Source: Iningainema tapete BLCC-T55 (GTDB taxonomy: Bacteria; Cyanobacteriota; Cyanobacteriia; Cyanobacteriales; Nostocaceae). From it: a stretch of DNA of 64,000 bases. The position numbers and the translations under genes are program-made. Under the pieces are notes generated by a model. It was given only the letters and a program-made list of their open reading frames with translations, did not search any database and had not been told where the DNA came from. Each line of letters opens with the position of its first letter. The stretch's first letter is position 1. The stretch lies in the NCBI RefSeq assembly GCF_014698965.1, contig NZ_JACXAE010000072.1, forward strand, positions 496,001 through 560,000. The letters are read 5' to 3'. Positions 62,124-64,000 of the stretch are shown piece after piece.

Positions 62124-62344
62124 AAACCAAGTTCCTGTCGCAATTCTTCAGGGGAATAAGCGAAAATAGGTACTTTATACCGACCTAATATTTCCATAAA
62201 GGTACGCTTGGAGAAACCAGCTATTTTCGCTGCTTGTCCAAGTGAGACTTTTCCGACTTCGTAGAGTTTGACAGCAAGGAGTAACTTAGCTTCATCTTCT
62301 GATAATCCCAAAGGTAAATCTACTCTTAATGCGCTTGTACTCAT
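62120..62344 (-). CDS. UPF0175-type antitoxin
   Basis: The 74-residue protein (from ATG 62344) has the UPF0175 pattern: LRVDLPLGLSEDEAKLLLAVKLYEVGKVSLGQAAKIAGFSKRTFMEILGRYKVPIFAYSPEELRQEL. The middle is a helix-turn-helix that should bind the operator; the tail should bind the toxin. It is the first gene of the pair. A longer start at 62359 is possible. Confidence 0.87.
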   Translation of the reverse strand: MSTSALRVDLPLGLSEDEAKLLLAVKLYEVGKVSLGQAAKIAGFSKRTFMEILGRYKVPIFAYSPEELRQELGL

Positions 62345-62904
62345 TGTTATACCGCCCAATTTACTCTACATTATCAGCATAACCTAATGAATGAACGCTC
62401 ACTGCGGCGAAATCGTTTCTCTACTCTGTCAAACACATTAAATTTTTAGTATGTCTCACAGTTCGTAAAAGCAAATAGCAATCTTAATTAATTTTTATCA
62501 TAAAATTTATATTACTTTAGTAGATTTAAAATAATATGATAATTTTAGGAACAGTTAGGGATCGTAATATGACTGAAGCAATACTACACAAACCCGCATG
62601 TCGTCAGGGCAGAATATTTCCCCAAATGCTTAGAAAAAAGTATTGAGTGGCAAAAGGGTCTAAAATAAGCTTTTTACCACAATAACATGAGTAGACAAAA
62701 ATAAAGAACTGGCGTCAGAAGAAATATTTGTGAAAAATTTCCTTCGTTTCATTAAAATATTTAGAGTGGATTAAGCCCCATCGTTTTATTCCGCTCTCAA
62801 GAAGTTAAAGAGATTGTTGTGCAAGAACTCTAAGGTTTTTCCCATGACGCTCTGCCGAATGGGGGAGCGCAAACATATACTCATGTTCATTTGATTTCTA
62901 GAAT
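62345..62904. other. Intergenic region with a gene remnant
   Basis: About 560 AT-rich bases between the toxin-antitoxin pair and the transporter gene. It contains the truncated copy of the DUF5678-like gene (62569-62646) and its upstream flank. The rest has no clear gene; short frames between 62650 and 62850 are not convincing. Confidence 0.5.
62569..62646 (+). pseudogene. Truncated copy of the DUF5678-like gene
   Basis: The frame reads MTEAILHKPACRQGRIFP then QMLRKKY and stop. The first 18 residues match the start of the protein at 57290 (MTEAIPQKPERRRGRIFP), and about 45 bases upstream also match (TTTAAAATAATAT... against TTTAAGATAATAT...). Homology ends abruptly at about 62620. The retropepsin-like partner is missing. 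It is a remnant of a duplication. Confidence 0.85.
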
Positions 62905-64000
62905 ATGCCAACCCAAATTTATCTCAATCAACCCTTAACGAATGCTTATTCAACTTTTAATAAATTTTGGTCGGATGTAAAAGCGATCGCTCAACCTTAC
63001 TGGTATCCAATAGAGGCAGAGGGAAGAGCATTTTCCGACGTGATTCGTGCGTGGGGGATGCTAGCTCTCCTGATCTTATTAGTGATCGCGCTCGTCGGCG
63101 TAACTGCCTTTAATAGCTTCGTTACTCGCTATTTGACCGATGTGATTGAAGCGAAAGATTATTACAACTTTATTCGGATGATATCGCTTTACAGCGTTGG
63201 TCTTTTGAGCGTAACACTTTTGGGAGGATTTTCTAAATTTGTCAGAAAAAACATAGCTCTTGATTGGTATCACTGGCTGAATAATTATATTTTAGACAAA
63301 TATTTGGGCAATCGTGCCTATTATAAAATCAACTTTAAATCAGAGCTAGATAATCCAGACCAACGTCTATCCCAAGAAATCGAACCTATTACCAGTAATG
63401 CTCTCTCGTTTTCCACCACTGTTTTAGAAAAAGTACTGGAAATGACGGTTTTTTTGATAATTGTCTGGTCAATTTCTCAATTTATCGCAGTAGTTCTGGT
63501 TTTTTATACGATTGGAGGCAATTTGATTGCTATTTACTTAACTCAAGAATTGAATAAAATTAATCAAGAGGAACTAGAAGTTCAAGCCGAGTACACTTAT
63601 TGCCTAACTCATGTTCGTAATCACGCTGAATCGATAGCTTTTTTTCAGGGAGAAAACCAAGAATTAAATATAATTGGACGCCGATTTAATAATATCCTGA
63701 AAAATGTAGGACGTAAGATTAATTGGGAGAGAAATCAGGAACTTTTTAACGGAGGATATGAGGCTATTATCCAAATATTTCCATACATAATACTTGCACC
63801 TTTATATATGACGGATAGAATTGAGATTGGAGAAGTTGTCCAAGCCAGTATAGCTTGTAATCAGTTTGCCAACGCTATGGCAACTTTAATCAAAGAATTT
63901 GGAAATTCAGGACGATTTGCTAGTTACGCTGAGCGTTTAGCTGAGTTTTCTGATGCGTTAGAAGCAGTGACCAAACAGCCAGAGAATGTCAGTACCATTA
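62905..64000 (+). CDS. ABC transporter of the SbmA/BacA-like type (5' part)
   Basis: The frame is open from ATG 62905 to the window end (365 codons). The product begins with FNKFWSDVKAIAQPYWYPIE and has several membrane helices (WGMLALLILLVIALVGVTAF, VLEMTVFLIIVWSISQF). The pattern LDNPDQRLSQEIE followed by the TM5 region, with AYYKINF before it, is typical of the ABC_membrane_2 family (SbmA, BacA, YddA, ABCD). Most such cyanobacterial proteins have a C-terminal ATPase, which would lie beyond the window. The substrate (B12, peptides or others) is unknown. Confidence 0.83.
   Translation, partial: MPTQIYLNQPLTNAYSTFNKFWSDVKAIAQPYWYPIEAEGRAFSDVIRAWGMLALLILLVIALVGVTAFNSFVTRYLTDVIEAKDYYNFIRMISLYSVGLLSVTLLGGFSKFVRKNIALDWYHWLNNYILDKYLGNRAYYKINFKSELDNPDQRLSQEIEPITSNALSFSTTVLEKVLEMTVFLIIVWSISQFIAVVLVFYTIGGNLIAIYLTQELNKINQEELEVQAEYTYCLTHVRNHAESIAFFQGENQELNIIGRRFNNILKNVGRKINWERNQELFNGGYEAIIQIFPYIILAPLYMTDRIEIGEVVQASIACNQFANAMATLIKEFGNSGRFASYAERLAEFSDALEAVTKQPENVSTI

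Overview
The window looks like chromosomal DNA of a filamentous, probably heterocyst-forming cyanobacterium (order Nostocales). The evidence is frequent HIP1 octamers (GCGATCGC), heptamer STRR-type repeats, many cyanobacteria-only families (DUF1997, DUF1830, DUF4079, COP23, DICT-domain protein), ferredoxin-dependent glutamate synthase, a GlpX-type F/SBPase next to hemA, and an exact NtcA-type promoter in front of an NrrA-like regulator. The species cannot be named from the sequence alone. I saw no rRNA, tRNA, CRISPR array or complete insertion sequence.

Layout. 0.7-10.1 kb: secreted polysaccharide deacetylase, Fd-GOGAT (glsF), a phosphodiester glycosidase, a sugar-phosphate-isomerase-type cupin and an IscA-like carrier. 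10.1-16 kb: the str operon (rpsL-rpsG-fusA-tuf-rpsJ) behind a near-consensus sigma70 promoter, then a Lon-N-domain protein. 16-20.8 kb: pheA, DUF1997, rnhB-rne. 20.8-32.4 kb: two large radical SAM proteins around a STAS protein, ClpS, a CPBP protease, an MFS carrier, a pentapeptide-repeat protein and a DICT/HD-GYP-like sensor. 33-37.6 kb: small membrane proteins, a lone ABC ATPase, and an exported two-protease plus COP23 operon. 38-47 kb: nrrA, Grx4-BolA pair, plsC, tadA, grxC, an FkbM methyltransferase, glpX and hemA. 47.2-53.4 kb: a CheB-like esterase, a broken Crp-family gene beside a broken small gene, an ArsR/DUF2087 regulator, a membrane protein resembling the cyanobacterial TRADD-N-associated domain, and the natA-natC amino-acid transporter pair. 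53.5-56.3 kb: a RelE-type toxin pair, pgi and an epimerase-like cupin.

The accessory part is 56.3-62.9 kb. It holds tight gene pairs with 4-bp ATGA overlaps: a DUF5678-like protein with a retropepsin-like protease, a membrane NACHT NTPase with a half FGE/SUMF1-domain protein, and a UPF0175/DUF3368 toxin-antitoxin pair. It also holds a conserved unknown protein with a 27-bp tandem repeat. Two genes in this island share an almost identical 49-bp leader directly before their start codons, and the DUF5678-like gene has a truncated second copy 5.3 kb away. This is the best candidate for an undescribed system, with the NACHT/FGE-like pair as its core. The window ends inside a SbmA/BacA-type ABC transporter gene.

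A second theme is repeats. At least nine copies of a palindrome with GTAGAGACG-type ends and a variable but always self-complementary centre lie in the window. At two convergent gene junctions the same element supplies the TAG stop codons. Other copies, and STRR-type repeats, sit in frame inside pheA, glsF, the glycosidase gene and a radical SAM gene, where they encode extra linker peptides.
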